From Rutstroemia sp. NJR-2017a BVV2 (taxonomy: Eukaryota; Ascomycota; Leotiomycetes; Helotiales; Rutstroemiaceae), in contig NJPS01000020.1 of the NCBI GenBank assembly GCA_002946415.1, forward strand, positions 124,001-188,000: a stretch of 64,000 bases of DNA, in the 5' to 3' direction. The position numbers were made by a program, and so were the translations under genes. Of the stretch, positions 1 through 11,649 are shown piece by piece; within the stretch, counting starts at the first letter, position 1, and every line of letters begins with the position of its first letter. The notes beneath the pieces were generated by a model. That model saw only the letters and a program-made list of their open reading frames with translations, had not been told where the DNA came from and made no database searches.

Positions 1-14
1 GAATCTTGGTTGGA

Positions 15-1845
15 TCAATCTGATTGCTCGTGTGATTGAGCTAGATATTCCGCCCTGCTATCTGAGAACTTCGCTATATTCTCCTTCAAATTACGGCTTC
101 TGTATGATCGCTCTCTAGCGTAGAACTCCGTTGGAGTAGCACCTCCTGCCCTTAATTCGACTAGCTGAGTATTTTGCCAAGGGTGAAGCGGTGCATGATA
201 CTTCAGATCGTTTTGATCGCATAGATGTTGTATCATGGATCCCACCTGCAGAACATGAACGTCATCCGAGTACTGCCCAATGATCTGAATGCCGACGCTT
301 GGAACCATATTTCTCTTGTGGAGTATGGGTGGCAGGTCGACTGGTATGCTTACGGCAGGTATGCCAGCAAGACTGGCGGGAACTGTAAACACATCACTTA
401 GGTAATTTTCAACGCCTTTCTGCTTTTGTTCAACTTGAGAGATTTTCGGAGGTAGGGTTGGTGTCGTAGGACAGATAATAAAGTCCACTTGTCCAGGACC
501 TAATTTATCCTCAAGTGGAATGTCTTCGCTAATGTCGCTGAGATCAAATTGTTCTTTGGTACGAAGATAATTTGGCATAGCAAACACCCGATCAAAATCT
601 CTCTGAACTAGTCGTCGAACTTTCTGAGCCTTGATAAAATAGTTGTCCATTGCTCCTGAACTTAAAGTGTAAGATCCCACAAGAATGCGCCTTCTTACTT
701 CCGCACCAAAACCTGCTCTTCTAGTCGCGGAATAAAGAACATTGCCTCCAGGTGCATCGCGACCAGCACTTCGAGTTCCATATCGCACTCCGTCGTACTT
801 TGCGAGATTTGATGCCGCCTCAGCTGCTGCAATCACATAATATGCACTGAGAGCGTGCTTCGTGTGTGGGAGTGATATCGGCACAATGCTACACCCCTGA
901 TCTTGTAGAACCTTTAAGACTTTCTGCCACGCCCAATGAACCTCCAAGTCTAGCTCAGCAACATTATATTCAGCAGGCACTCCTATCTTCAACTCGCGGA
1001 GATGACGGAAGTCGTGTGGACTGAACTTCTTCGTTCGTAGCTGTAAGTCTTTCCGCTTTAGATTGATGCGGTATCGACTAAGTGGTGAAAGGTTTGTCGG
1101 GTCTCGAGCATCATGTCCCGTAATGGCAGGTATTAAATCAAGAATCTGTACGGCCGAATGGGCTATTACCCCCACCGTATCTAAAGAGTTTGCATATGGT
1201 ACCACGCCGTAACGGGATACTGACCCATAAGAAGGCTTGAACCCTGTAGTGCCCGTGAAAGCAGCAGGTAGTCTCACAGACCCTCCAGTATCCGTCCCAA
1301 GAGCAAGTCTTGCTTCATTTCTTGCTACGGCCACGGCGCTTCCACCAGAGCTTCCACCGACCGAAACTGTGTGTTTGGGTTGAGGCATTCGTATCGGGCC
1401 CACAGGTGTTCTTGTTGAATGTGAACCCATACCGAATTCGTCCATGTTCGTCTTGCCTTCTATGCGGCAACCGCCCTCTTTGAATAGAGCAGCCACGGTG
1501 GAATCGAAAGGGCTTCGGTAGCCCTTGAGCGCATTTGAGGCGCATGTTGTCGTCTCCGAAAGTGAGGCAATGTTATCTTTGAGGGCGATACTAGATCTCA
1601 GACTCCGGGGCACTAGCCGACCACCACCCACTTTGAATATGTTAGTATAGGGAGATAAATAGAATCATGCACCGTATACCTTCATTAACTCCAAAGGGCT
1701 TCTCTGGCATATTTGGGTCGGGGTTTCTCGACAGGAACACATTTTTTCCCTTCACCTCACGAACTTCTTCTACTTTTTTCTGTAAGGACTCAAGCCAATG
1801 GCGAGCTGTCGGCGTCCGACGCCAACTCACATTTACCGGCCCCAT
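15..1845 (-). CDS. HER2: Glutamyl-tRNA(Gln) amidotransferase subunit A, mitochondrial (GatA/Her2)
   Basis: Two exons on the minus strand, 1845-1680 and 1630-15, about 593 residues. The 49-bp intron (1679-1631) has a GTATAC donor, an ACTAAC branch site and a CAAAG acceptor, and joining it makes one frame. Seen: amidase-signature catalytic Lys in IALKDNIAS, the Gly/Ser segment GGSSGGSAVAVARNEAR that carries the cis-Ser, and the Ser nucleophile context GTDTGGSVRLPA followed by GTTGFKPSYG. Known for the family: with the GatB and GatF-type partners it frees ammonia from glutamine and converts Glu-tRNA(Gln) to Gln-tRNA(Gln) in mitochondria. The N-terminus is the weakest part: the ATG at 1845 has an in-frame stop 24 bases upstream, and no clear targeting peptide is seen, so a further 5' exon is possible. 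Divergent from the phosphoesterase gene at 2220. Confidence 0.9.
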
Positions 1846-2219
1846 TCCATCTAGACAATGTATTCCTTATATTGCGTGCATAATACTGTCCAGTACGATT
1901 GTTGCGGCTGCAATCGCATATCTAAATTATCGCTACTGTATCGAGCGGCCGCAATGGTATCGGTAGAACCTTTTTCCGATCCTCAGAGCTCGAGCTTCCC
2001 CAAGCTCCCCGCCACATGATTACTGCGGATGCGCCTGGGTGCAGCAAGCTCCTGAAACATTGAATCACGTTTAGAGCGCCTATAAGCCGGACCTCACCGG
2101 CACATTGCTGTTTGTTGTTGCTGCTGTTGTTGTTGTGCAGCATTTCTGCCATCAAAGTATAATCTTTTCAATGATTTAATGATTATACGTTTATGTTATT
2201 CGTTACTGGAGAGATAAAC
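1846..2219. other. Divergent intergenic region, HER2 / phosphoesterase
   Basis: This 374-bp gap separates two genes read away from each other and must hold both promoters. It has a short GTTGTTGTTG-type trinucleotide run (2112-2138). Open frames on either strand look random. No clear TATA box. Confidence 0.5.
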
Positions 2220-4123
2220 ATGGCGAAGCTATTAGTGACATGCGTTGGTCTCCTTTCATCGCTCGCAGCCGGAGCGCAACCATCTGCCCCGGAACCTGTA
2301 GCTGCGCCGATGAGAGCTTTGCCATGGGGTCAACTGAACTTTCTACAAACTACAGATACCCATGGCTGGCATGCAGGCCATCTCCAAGAGTAAGTTCAAA
2401 CACAGTTGGTCAGTGACAAAAGACTAAAATGAACGTTAGGCCACAATATTCGGCGGACTGGGGGGACTATATATCGTTCGCAGAACAGATGAAGAAACAG
2501 GCTGATGATAAGGGAGTTGATATACTTCTCATTGATACGGGAGATCGAATAGAAGGAAATGGGTTATACGACGCATCGACCCCGAAAGGGCAATTCACCT
2601 ACGACATTTTCAAAGAACAAGACATCGATATCCTTTCTACCGGAAATCATGAATTATACCAAGCAGATGCAGCTGCGCGCGAATACGATCTTACCGTGCC
2701 AAATTTCAAAGGAAATTATATTGCATCTAACCTCGACTACATAGATCCAAAGACCGGGGAGCAGATACCTATGGCGCGACGATATCGAACGTTTACGACC
2801 AAGAATCAAGGCATCAAAGTGGTCGCATTTGGGTTTCTGTTTGATTTTAAGGGAAATGCCAACAATACGGTTGTTCAGGAGGTGGAGAAAACTATCAAAG
2901 AAGAGTGGTTCCAACAAGCAATTCGGGAGGATGCAGATATATTTGTGGTTGTTGGCCATGTTACCTTGAAGGGGCCCGAATATCAAGCTATCTACAAGGC
3001 AATAAGGACGCAAAATTGGGATACGCCAATTCAATTCTTCGGCGGACATAGTCACATTCGAGATTTTGCTAAATATGATTCCCAAGCATTTGGGTTGCAA
3101 AGCGGAAGATATATGGAGACGATTGGATGGATGGCAATCGACGGCATTAAAAAAGGGGGGAAGAGTACGAATACCGATAAGGATGGAGAGCGCGCCAGTA
3201 TGTCTTTTCAACGAAGATATATTGACAACAACCTGTTTGGATACCATTTCCACACCGGCTTGAACGAATCGACATTCCCCACCGAGCACGGCAAGAACGT
3301 ATCTGCTACCATCCAGAAAGCAAGGAAGTCATTGAACTTAGATCACAGCTACGGTTGCGCTCCCAAAGACCTCTGGCTAAGCAGAGCACCCTATCCCAGC
3401 CCAGACAGTCTCTTCACCTGGCTCGGCAACGAAGTGATGCCCGAAATCCTCGTCCATCCCGAACGTAAAAACGTCCCCCGAATCGGCATGACCAACACCG
3501 GCGCAATGCGCTTCGACATTTTCAAGGGCCCCTTCACCATCGACACCACCTACATCATATCCCCATTCGTCAGCAAATTCCTCTACATCCAAGACGTACC
3601 ATTCGCCGCAGCCGAAAAGGTCCTCAAGCTCCTCAACAGCGGCGGCCCAGTCTTTTCCGCGTCGGGGCTTGATCTCGATCATCTCTCCCCACCTGAACAT
3701 ATTTCCATTCATACAGATATACTCGCCCCTGCTATCCCAACATTCGATATTCCCTCTCGTTCAGACCTCGGAGGAGCTCAATCCCCTCTCCTCTCCTCCA
3801 CTTCTACTTCCAAACCAGACCTCATCCCCGGCTACACCACCACCGACGACGCTGGCTCTGACGGCGACGATACAATCCACACGCCGATCAATTTCTACCG
3901 GGTACCTAATTGCATCGAAGCGCGCATCGACTTCCCTACCTCGTTAGCGAACCCGGAAACTGTAGACTTGATTTTTGTCGACTTTATCAAGCCGTGGGTA
4001 CTGGTTGCGCTGCAGTTTTCCGGGGCGAAGTATGAGGAGACGGATGTGCGGGCGTATAGCAATGAGACGTTGACGGAGTTGATGGCGGGGTGGATTGGGA
4101 GGAATTGGGGGAGGGATTGTTAG
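2220..4123 (+). CDS. Secreted/vacuolar 5'-nucleotidase-like metallophosphoesterase
   Basis: Two exons, 2220-2389 and 2440-4123 (617 residues), joined by a 50-bp GT-AG intron. I start at 2220 and not at the in-frame ATG at 2193 because 2220 begins directly with a signal peptide (MAKLLVTCVGLLSSLAAGAQ). Calcineurin-like metallophosphoesterase motifs are in order: TTDTHG near residue 46 (first metal ligands), GDRIEGNGL, GNHELY, VVVGH and FFGGHSHIRDF. These are the di-metal site of the UDP-sugar hydrolase/5'-nucleotidase family. The layout resembles the yeast vacuolar protein encoded by YHR202W; the true substrate is not known from sequence. The C-terminal third carries a Ser/Thr/Pro-rich insertion (about residues 430-490). 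Coding sense is C-rich at 3380-3940, then G-rich to the stop. Confidence 0.87.
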
Positions 4124-4525
4124 GTTGGGTTGGGTTGTATGATGATGCGGAGTTGGACGATATACAAGGGAGCTGTGATGTGGGTTTTCTCTTTGGGTTG
4201 TTATTATATAGATATGGCGTTACATGGGTGGATGGATGGATGAACAGGTCATACTAGATTGATACTCGGATTGGCATATTTTCCGTTTCGGCATGGGATG
4301 GAGTGGGATAATCTACATAAGGCATGAGGTATATATCGTTAGGGTGTAAGATCACGTTTTAATTCTATCGTTGTTTTTCTACAGCTCCAGCCCAATTACT
4401 CGAGATCCACTGGCAGGAACTGAATATCCGGAATCTATCTACTCTGACCATACCCCTCTCTACTCGCTCTATATCTACCCAACTCCCCCTTTTAAAAAAC
4501 CTCAATCAGACCACCGCAACCCAAC
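4124..4525. other. Convergent 3' intergenic region
   Basis: 402 bp between the stops of the phosphoesterase (+) and the O-methyltransferase (-). It begins G/T-rich and ends C/T-rich. No gene, repeat or RNA seen; probably two 3' UTRs and terminators. Confidence 0.5.
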
Positions 4526-5991
4526 TCAATCCCTCAACCTCCCCAACCCCACCCCATCCCACAACGGCAACATAAAACTCTCAATCCTCTTCTCCCCCAC
4601 AAACGCATCGTTAAACTCCTTCAACGCATTCAAATCCCCCTCCTTCCACGTCGCCTCCCCGGCCCGCATGGCCCACGGGTTCGCGGCGCTGCTGTCGGCT
4701 ACTAGACCCCGGCGCAGGACGTTGTCGGCGATGATGAGGCCGCCAGGGCGGAGGAGGCGCGGGTGGGAGCCGGGGTAGGAGAGGGATGTGGAGGAGGAGG
4801 AGGAGGAGGGGATATTGATGGGGAAGGAGTTGGGTGGGGAGAGGGAGAGGATTAGAGAGAGGTAGGCGGGGTAGGAGGATTTGTCGGCGTCGATGAAGAT
4901 GAGGTCGTAGGGTTGGTGGAGGGTGTGGATTAGGGTGCGGATTCTATTGGGGGTGGGGTTGTGAGCGGGTTTTGATGAAAAGAGGGCTGAGGGAGGGATG
5001 AGGGAAGGGAGGGGTGGATGGATGGAACGTACGATTCTTGCGCGTCGCCAACGAGGATCTCGATATTGTTGATGTTGTTTTTGGCGAAGGCTTCGGTGGC
5101 GAATTGGGCGTATTCGGGGGAGAATTCGAGACCGGTTACGTGCCCTGAGGGGCCGACTGCTGAGGCCCACTTGGGGGGTGTTAGAATGATTGGGGAGTGG
5201 GGTGGGGTGGAGGGGAAGAAGGAGGGGAGAAAGGGGGAGAGGAGAGGGGAGAAGGGAAGAGGAGAGGGGAGAGGGGAAGAGGAGAGGGGAGAGGGGAAGA
5301 GGGGAAGAGGAGAGCGTACACCCATGGTGGAGTAACCTATGAAGGTACCGATTTCGAGGACTGAGAATTTGGTCAGTATGGTTTAGTCTTGGAGGGTGTG
5401 CGATAAGAGGTGGAAACATGAGGAGTAAAGACGCTTTGTGAGATGGAAGCTTCTTGGCTAACAAGAATAGATCTCCAGAAATGGCGAAAGACATTTCTCT
5501 AGTAGAAAGTCTAGGCATTCAACCACTGCAGTGCGAATCCCAACATTTTTGTCTATTCACAGGTTCAATATTGTTTCCCCCTCCCCAATGGCAACATAGC
5601 AGTCCCACGAGAGATCGACCACACATATTCACATCTCCCCAGACAAACCCTCCAAGCCCTCCAAGCCCTCCAAGCCCTCCAAACCCTCCAAACCCCTCCC
5701 AAATCGTAGACCAACAAGCTCACTCCATTTCCCCTCCCCAACACCACCCAAACAACAACACAGCAAAATAAGAAAATACACACCTCTCTTCGCACCTATG
5801 ACCTTAGCCATGAAGATCTGAAATTGCGCCTGCTGATTCGAAATCATATAATTGGCTTTCTCATGTTTCCCGCCTTCAGCATGATACTCTATGAGATGCT
5901 GCGGTAGGGGGGTCGAATGCGCGTGTGCGTAATCGGTGACTTTTTGGGCAACTTCTTCGTTGGGGTAGAGGGGGGTTTCGTTGGAGAACAT
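4526..5991 (-). CDS. Class I SAM-dependent O-methyltransferase (CCoAOMT/catechol-OMT type)
   Basis: Four exons on the minus strand: 5991-5784, 5360-5320, 5169-5033 and 4943-4526; 267 residues, the usual size for the family. The 41-nt second exon carries SAM-binding motif I, VLEIGTFIGYSTMG; exon 3 gives VGPSGHVTGLEFSPEYA (motif II acid) and ILVGDAQES; exon 4 gives LIFIDADKS and LIIADNVL, the metal-ligand Asp and Asp-Asn of the cation-dependent OMT family. The likely reaction is methyl transfer from SAM to a catechol-type hydroxyl; the substrate is unknown. Intron 1 is unusually long (423 bp, minisatellite) and intron 2 (150 bp) is mostly a homopurine tract on the plus strand. Exon 4 has a Ser-rich low-complexity insertion (PSSSSSSTSLSYPG) absent from typical members. 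Sense composition turns from C-rich to G-rich near 4690. Confidence 0.88.
5209..5314. repeat. 106-nt uninterrupted homopurine tract in OMT intron 2
   Basis: Every base from 5209 to 5314 on the plus strand is A or G, built from imperfect GGGGAGAGG / GGGGAAGAGG units. In the gene's sense this is a polypyrimidine run occupying most of intron 2. Such tracts with mirror symmetry can form triplex DNA (known property; not shown here). Confidence 0.9.
5648..5692. repeat. 9-bp minisatellite in OMT intron 1
   Basis: Five tandem copies of CCCTCCAAG/CCCTCCAAA (plus-strand reading), continuing into related C/T sequence. It lies inside the 423-bp first intron of the O-methyltransferase. Confidence 0.9.
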
Positions 5992-6661
5992 TTTGGGGGA
6001 GGGGTGTTGTGATTGCGGTTGTGGTTGTAGAGAGAGGTATGAGATGAGATGGGATGATAGGTGTAAATACGGGAATGATGAGGAGTTTTCTGTAAGTATT
6101 ATGTTGTAGATGGCAAGAATGTGTCTTAAATAGCAAGAAATCACCACCGAGACTCACGTACAAGAGGAAATAGTATAAATACTTGGCATGATCTGATAAG
6201 AAGGCGCTGCTATTTCGGGCCCTCGGGAAATATAAAAAGATACGTAATTTGCGGGCAGCATGAGTTAATTGCAGTCACTTGATGCGGGGCAGCTTGAATC
6301 ACCTGCACAGCTATAAAGAGAACAGAAGCTCTAGAAGCACGAGTACCGCACACGGGAAACAGGGATAGCGATCTGGCTTCATGCGATAGCATTTGATTGG
6401 TCGCTGAAGAGTAGAAGCTCGTCGGTGAAGTAAGTACAAAGCATAGTAGACCGCCGAGGCCACCTGCTGTAAAGTCTAAGCGACTGCGCGACTACAGGAC
6501 ATGCAACGCCAAAGCCTCCTTCTAACCAACCAACATAAAAGGAGGGAGAACAAGTGAGATATTGTTTTTCTTCCCTTTCTTTCTTTACAAACTTCTCTTC
6601 TTTTCTGTTGTTAGTAGATCATTCATTCTCTTCTTACAAACGACTTTGTCGATTCAACAAA
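5992..6661. other. Divergent promoter region, OMT / ISN1
   Basis: 670 bp between two divergent starts. Near the ISN1 side there is an A/T element CATAAAAGG (6534-6542) followed by a long C/T-rich run (6566-6630), typical of fungal leaders upstream of a start. No coding frame of note. Confidence 0.5.
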
Positions 6662-8555
6662 ATGACTACAAGGTAAGTAATTGAACACTCCTTATATACC
6701 GCTTGATGCTCACCGTTCTGACGCAGATATCGAGTTGAATGTATGTTTGTATTTCATCTCCTCAACAATATCCAGAGATTAATCATATCCAGATGCTCTC
6801 AAAACCCATCGTCGAGATCAATTTATAGGTAAAGTCCCTAAAATCCCTTTTCAATTGCTGTCCTTTTGATTCCTGCTCCTCACATGCGTTCCTACCTCCT
6901 GAAACCACGAAAGTTGCACTTCCATTTCAGACAACTTAGGAATCTCAACAAATGCGAGAACACTGTAACTGACGAATCCAAAATCACAGAATGGATCAAA
7001 GGTCTCCTCGCAGTACCTTTCGTCCTCCATTCCCAACCAACCGGAGTCTTCGAATCCCGAAATGGCTCGATCGGTGACATGGCCGAAATAGCCCACCGTC
7101 GCTATGTAGAAATCATGCAAGATGTCGAAGACATGATCGACGATCACAGTAAGCCCCCCCAAAATACTCCCTTTCCCCCACATTTCCCATTCTCTCCCAT
7201 CACATACGTACCCAGCTGACCATCCTCAGTTGCCCATCAAAAAGTCGGTCTTGGCGGTCAATCCAAGCTGAAGCTGCTAGTCCCCAGTATCGGGACATTC
7301 TTCACGCGTCTTCCACTCGCGGATGCGTTCCGGTATCAGGATAAGAAGAGATTTATTTCGTCCAGGCGATTCGTGCCGCCTTCTTTTAATGATATTAGAT
7401 TGATTCTTAATACGGCTCAGTTGATGGGTGTTACTGCTGAGGGGCCGGTGGAGTTGGCTACGTTTGATGGTGATGTTACTTTGTGAGTTTTCTTCCTTTC
7501 CTGCCAAATCAAACCCGGAATATAATAGAACGGCAAAGCTGATGTTTTCCAGATATGATGACGGCAAAAGCCTCGAGCCTACAAATCCCGTGATTCAGAG
7601 AATAATCAGTAAATGAACCCCAAATCTGAATTCAAACACGAACGGAAATAACTTACAACCCTACAGATCTTATGAGCCATGGCACGAAAATTGGTATTGT
7701 AACTGCAGCGGGATATACCGAGGCTGAAAAGTACTATGGGAGATTGCATGGGCTTCTGGAAGCTATTAAGGATTCTACGATTCTTACTCCGGAGCAGAAA
7801 CTCAATCTCGTTGTAATGGGTAAGTTAGCTTTACTTTACACTGTCACCATCATCCCCTCCCGCCTCAATCCCCTCTTCCCTCAACACGCACTCCCCCTCC
7901 CAAATCCCAACTAACCCCCTCCCCAGGCGGCGAATCCAACTTCCTCTTCACCTTCTCCCCCTCCTCCCCTTTCCTGCTCACCCACCTCCCCCGCCGCACC
8001 TGGATCCTCCCCAGCATGTCGACCTGGACCCAACCCACCATAACCACGCTCCTCGACCTCGCGGAATCCTCTCTCCGGGAATGCATATCCGCCCTCTCCC
8101 TCCCCGCTACCATCCTCCGCAAAGAGCGCGCCGTCGGCCTCATCCCTTCCTCCCCACATCTCAAACTCCCCCGCGAATCCCTCGAAGAAACCGTTCTCGT
8201 CGTGCAGAAAAAACTGGAAATGTCGCCTGTTGGTCGTGCGCTGCCGTTTTGTGCGTTTAATGGCGGGAATGACGTGTTTGTGGATATTGGGGACAAGAGT
8301 TGGGGGGTGTTGGTTTGTCAGAAGTTTTTTGGAGGGAGGGGTGGGGAGGGGGACGGGGACGCGGAGGGGCAGAGGGACAGGGATATTAAAGGGGAACGCA
8401 CCCTCCATGTCGGAGATCAGTTTCTGAGTGCGGGGAGTAATGATTTCAAGGCGCGGGTAGTGGGAACAACAGCATGGATTGCGAGTCCGGCGGAGACGGT
8501 GGAGTTGTTAGATGAGTTGGGGGAGTTGATTGGGGGGAAGAAGAAGGAGTCATGA
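6662..8555 (+). CDS. ISN1: IMP-specific 5'-nucleotidase ISN1
   Basis: Eight exons: 6662-6672, 6727-6740, 6793-6828, 6990-7148, 7230-7482, 7553-7608, 7667-7819, 7927-8555; 436 residues. The start gives MTTRYRVEYALKTHRRDQF, the conserved N-terminus of ISN1. Further family motifs: the HAD-like catalytic Asp segment ATFDGDVTLYDDG, then KIGIVTAAGYTEAEKYYG, and VVMGGESNFLF. Known role: hydrolysis of IMP to inosine in the cytosol, part of purine turnover. Exons 1-3 are tiny (11, 14 and 36 nt). The last exon is very C-rich up to about 8215, then very G-rich, and this second part encodes a low-complexity insertion (GGRGGEGDGDAEGQRDRD) not expected in the core fold. Divergent from the OMT gene. Confidence 0.93.
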
Positions 8556-9164
8556 GTTTGATGAAAGCACACTCCAATATAAGACTCTTTTCCTTTCTAC
8601 CAACAAACGTCGCGAAACCCTCTCAAAAAACCCTCTCAAAAAACCCTCTCAATACTTTCTCAACAGCTCCAAGGTTATAATTCAGAGCTAACTAGATACT
8701 GATACCACGATTTCCTGAAATTTTTTAAGCAGCTGAAGAATGCCCGAAGTAAAAGTTTGGGTGTACTCTATACCATCACAGCATGACCAAGCTCCACCGC
8801 GTGGGAGGAAGGGGTAAGGGGAGGGGAAAGGTGTAGTGTGGTTATGATTGGGGTTTGTTGTAGTATTGGTATTCCCATTACTATCACCATGAATGAATGA
8901 ACGAAACATTTTAGCAATGTTTGCTCTACTGTAAGAAAGATTGATGTTTCCCGTTTAACCGCAATCCGGAAAGAAACCTCAACAGTTGGAGTTTGTTGGT
9001 TAAATTTCACAATCGACGAATGAGATACATTTCACACTCAAATCCCACACTCCAATCATCATATCTTAAGTTTTACTTTAGAAAAATTGACCCTATTCAT
9101 CCCTATTCCCGCAACCTATCTCTCTATCTAACCCATCTACATACACCCCCATCTCCCACCCCAT
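8556..9164. other. Convergent 3' region, ISN1 / PFK, with 13-bp repeats
   Basis: 609 bp between two stops. Just after ISN1 there are three copies of a 13-nt unit (CCCTCTCAAAAAA) at about 8618-8651. The rest holds only random short frames; probably 3' UTRs. Confidence 0.5.
8618..8651. repeat. Three-copy 13-bp tandem repeat (CCCTCTCAAAAAA)
   Basis: Three near-identical copies, the last shorter, in the likely 3' UTR of ISN1. Confidence 0.85.
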
Positions 9165-11649
9165 TTAAATCAATCCCCTCTTAGCATCCTTCGCCTTCCA
9201 CCCCACCAACGGCGACTCCGGCCTCGGGACATCCGGCCTCCCACTCAGAATATCCACAATATGCTTCAAATCGATCCAGAACTCATCCTTGGGTCTCCTA
9301 TTCGGCCAATCCGACTCCTCCTTCTCGACCTGCTCCATTGCCGAAAACACCACCTGCGCGCCCTTAATTCCAATCACTGTCGAGCTCTGCGGATCTTCGA
9401 TGATCCTCTTGTCCGAGCGATCCTCGTAGCGCTCCAGATGCTCAATACATTTGATCGCCAGCCGAACCGCTCTCGTGCGGTCCATAGGAGACGGAGTGCC
9501 GCCCTGCTGGACGTGCCCTGGGATGGAGTCGCGGGTTTCGAAGCGGTCGTGGGCTTCTTCGCGGATGATGTCGGCGATGAGTTTGGCGTTGTAGACTTTG
9601 GATGCTTTTTCGTTGATGAGGATGAGACGGCCGGCGCGGGACTGGCCCGAGTCGCGCTCGAAGACTTGGCGGAGGTGCTTGATGTCTGCGGCGAGCATGT
9701 CGATACTGACGCCTTCTTCGGGGGTGTAGACGGCGGAGGCGCCGACGGCGAGACCGGCGAGGGTGGCGACGTAGCCGGAGCGGCCGCCTTGGGTTTCGAT
9801 GACGAAGACACGACGACGGGAGGCAGATGCGGATTGCTTGATGGTGTCGCAGTAGCGGACGAGTTCGTTCAAGCAGGTGTCTGAACCGAGGGAGTATTCG
9901 GTTCCAGGGACGTTGTTGGAGATAGTGGCTGGAAGTAGAGTCATAGGAATGCAGAGGGAAGAGTATTGTTCTCTAGCTTTGCGGAGTTGAGAAAGGGCAT
10001 GGAAACCTTCAAAACCTCCGATGATGAGAAGACCGTCGATCTTGTACTTCTCGAAAAGGGAGGCGATCAACTCCATACCCGATTCGGCTGGAAGTTCACG
10101 GTTCATACCAATTTCTGAACCACCTTTACTGGCCCAACCGTCAACCTCTAACCAGTCAAACTCACGTACAGCTCCCTGAGGTGAATCGCCGTGATGACGT
10201 GCAAAGCCAGCAAATCCGTTATGGATAGCAATTGGGGTATGTCCACGGGTTAAGCAGTATGCAACAGCTGCTCGGGTGGCAGCATTGACACCACCAGCGG
10301 GAGCACCCACATGGATAATGGCAATTCTCATGTGCTATACATAATTAGCATCGTACTTAGAAGGTTCTCAAAATTCTTACCTTCTTATCAGGAAGACGCA
10401 TTGCATCATTCAGAGTAGTAGCTGTGGTAGTCATATAGGAATCATAAAAGTCCGAGAATTCCGTATCCCTCAAACTCATAGCTTTGTCGAAATCTTTGGC
10501 CTCGATAGCTTTCGCAACCTCTTTCGTGTCCAGGACGGCTTGAATCAAGGGTTTCCTCGTGATCTTGTTCTCGTTGATGGCGATGAAAGGTGTGGGAGTT
10601 TCTGGCGTAGCATCGAGAACTGCATTTACAGCCTCAACACCCTGCAGGGTGGAAAGATAACGATCATAGGCACACGCAGTACCACCACGTTGGACGTGAC
10701 CAAGTGTCGAAATACGTGTGTCCAGACCGAGACCACCCTCACTCTTGTCTGCCAAAAGGTCCTTGATCATCTCAGGGGAGATCTTGTTTCCTGCCTGATC
10801 ATGGGCACCTTCGGCAACGATGACAATTGTCTTTCTCTTTCCAAATTCCCTATGCTGTGAGAGAGTTAGCAATGACTTAACATGGGGGTTGACCGGTCAT
10901 ACCTTGCGAACGACCTTGCACATCTCCTCCTTCCAGTTATCTGCGCGGGGCTTTTCTGGAATGAAGACGAAATCTGCACCTGTAGCCACACCTGCCATCA
11001 AAGCCAACCAACCACAATGTCTACCCATAACCTCGATAACGAATGCTCGCGAATGTGACGAGGCGGTTTGTTCGATATAATCAACCATTTCACAGATCTT
11101 GCCAAGGGCTGAGAAGCAACCAATTGTAGCGTCTGTTCCAGACATGTCGTTATCAATTGATCCTACCAATCCCACAATATTCAAGTGTTTGAATGGTGCA
11201 ACTTGTTCCTCCGTAAGCTCCTTCTTCTCGATCAACTCTTGAATCAAGCCTGGCCACTCCGCTCTGAACTTGTCCGCTCCTGTCAGCGAACCGTCACCAC
11301 CGCAGATGATGAGAGCATCGATTCCGCTCAACACCATGTTTTTCGCAGCCTGCAATCTGCCAGGTCGCTCATAGAAGGCCATGCACCTGGCAGTTCCGAT
11401 CAGTGTACCTCCTTCAGACTGCCATCCGCGGACATCCTCCCAGCTCATCTTCTTTATCAACTTTCCGCCTTGGACGAGACCTTCATAGCCTTCGTAGATA
11501 CAGTATGGTTCGCAGCCTTTGTAGATGGCCATTCTGACGCATGCTCGGACGACACCGTTCATGCCGGGGGAATCACCACCACTGGTCATGATGGCAATGC
11601 GTCGTTTCTTCCCATCGAGGGGAGCTGGGGGTTGGGGTTTCGGGGCCAT
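9165..11649 (-). CDS. PFK1: ATP-dependent 6-phosphofructokinase (fungal two-domain PFK)
   Basis: Three exons on the minus strand, 11649-10903, 10854-10381 and 10334-9165; 796 residues, right for the duplicated eukaryotic PFK. The N-terminal catalytic half has the nucleotide loop [22 protein letters not shown], the catalytic [14 protein letters not shown] and [12 protein letters not shown]. The C-terminal, regulatory half repeats the pattern in changed form ([62 protein letters not shown]), with the catalytic Asp pair replaced as expected for the allosteric half. Reaction: fructose-6-phosphate to fructose-1,6-bisphosphate, the committed step of glycolysis, in the cytosol. Both introns are short GT-AG and phase 0. 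Sense turns from C-rich to G-rich near 9485. Whether this matches yeast Pfk1 or Pfk2 cannot be told here. Confidence 0.96.

Noticed and set aside
9261..9884. 207-codon plus-strand frame
   Set aside because: Antisense to the PFK C-terminal half, open because of C/G skew. PFK motifs on the other strand are unambiguous.
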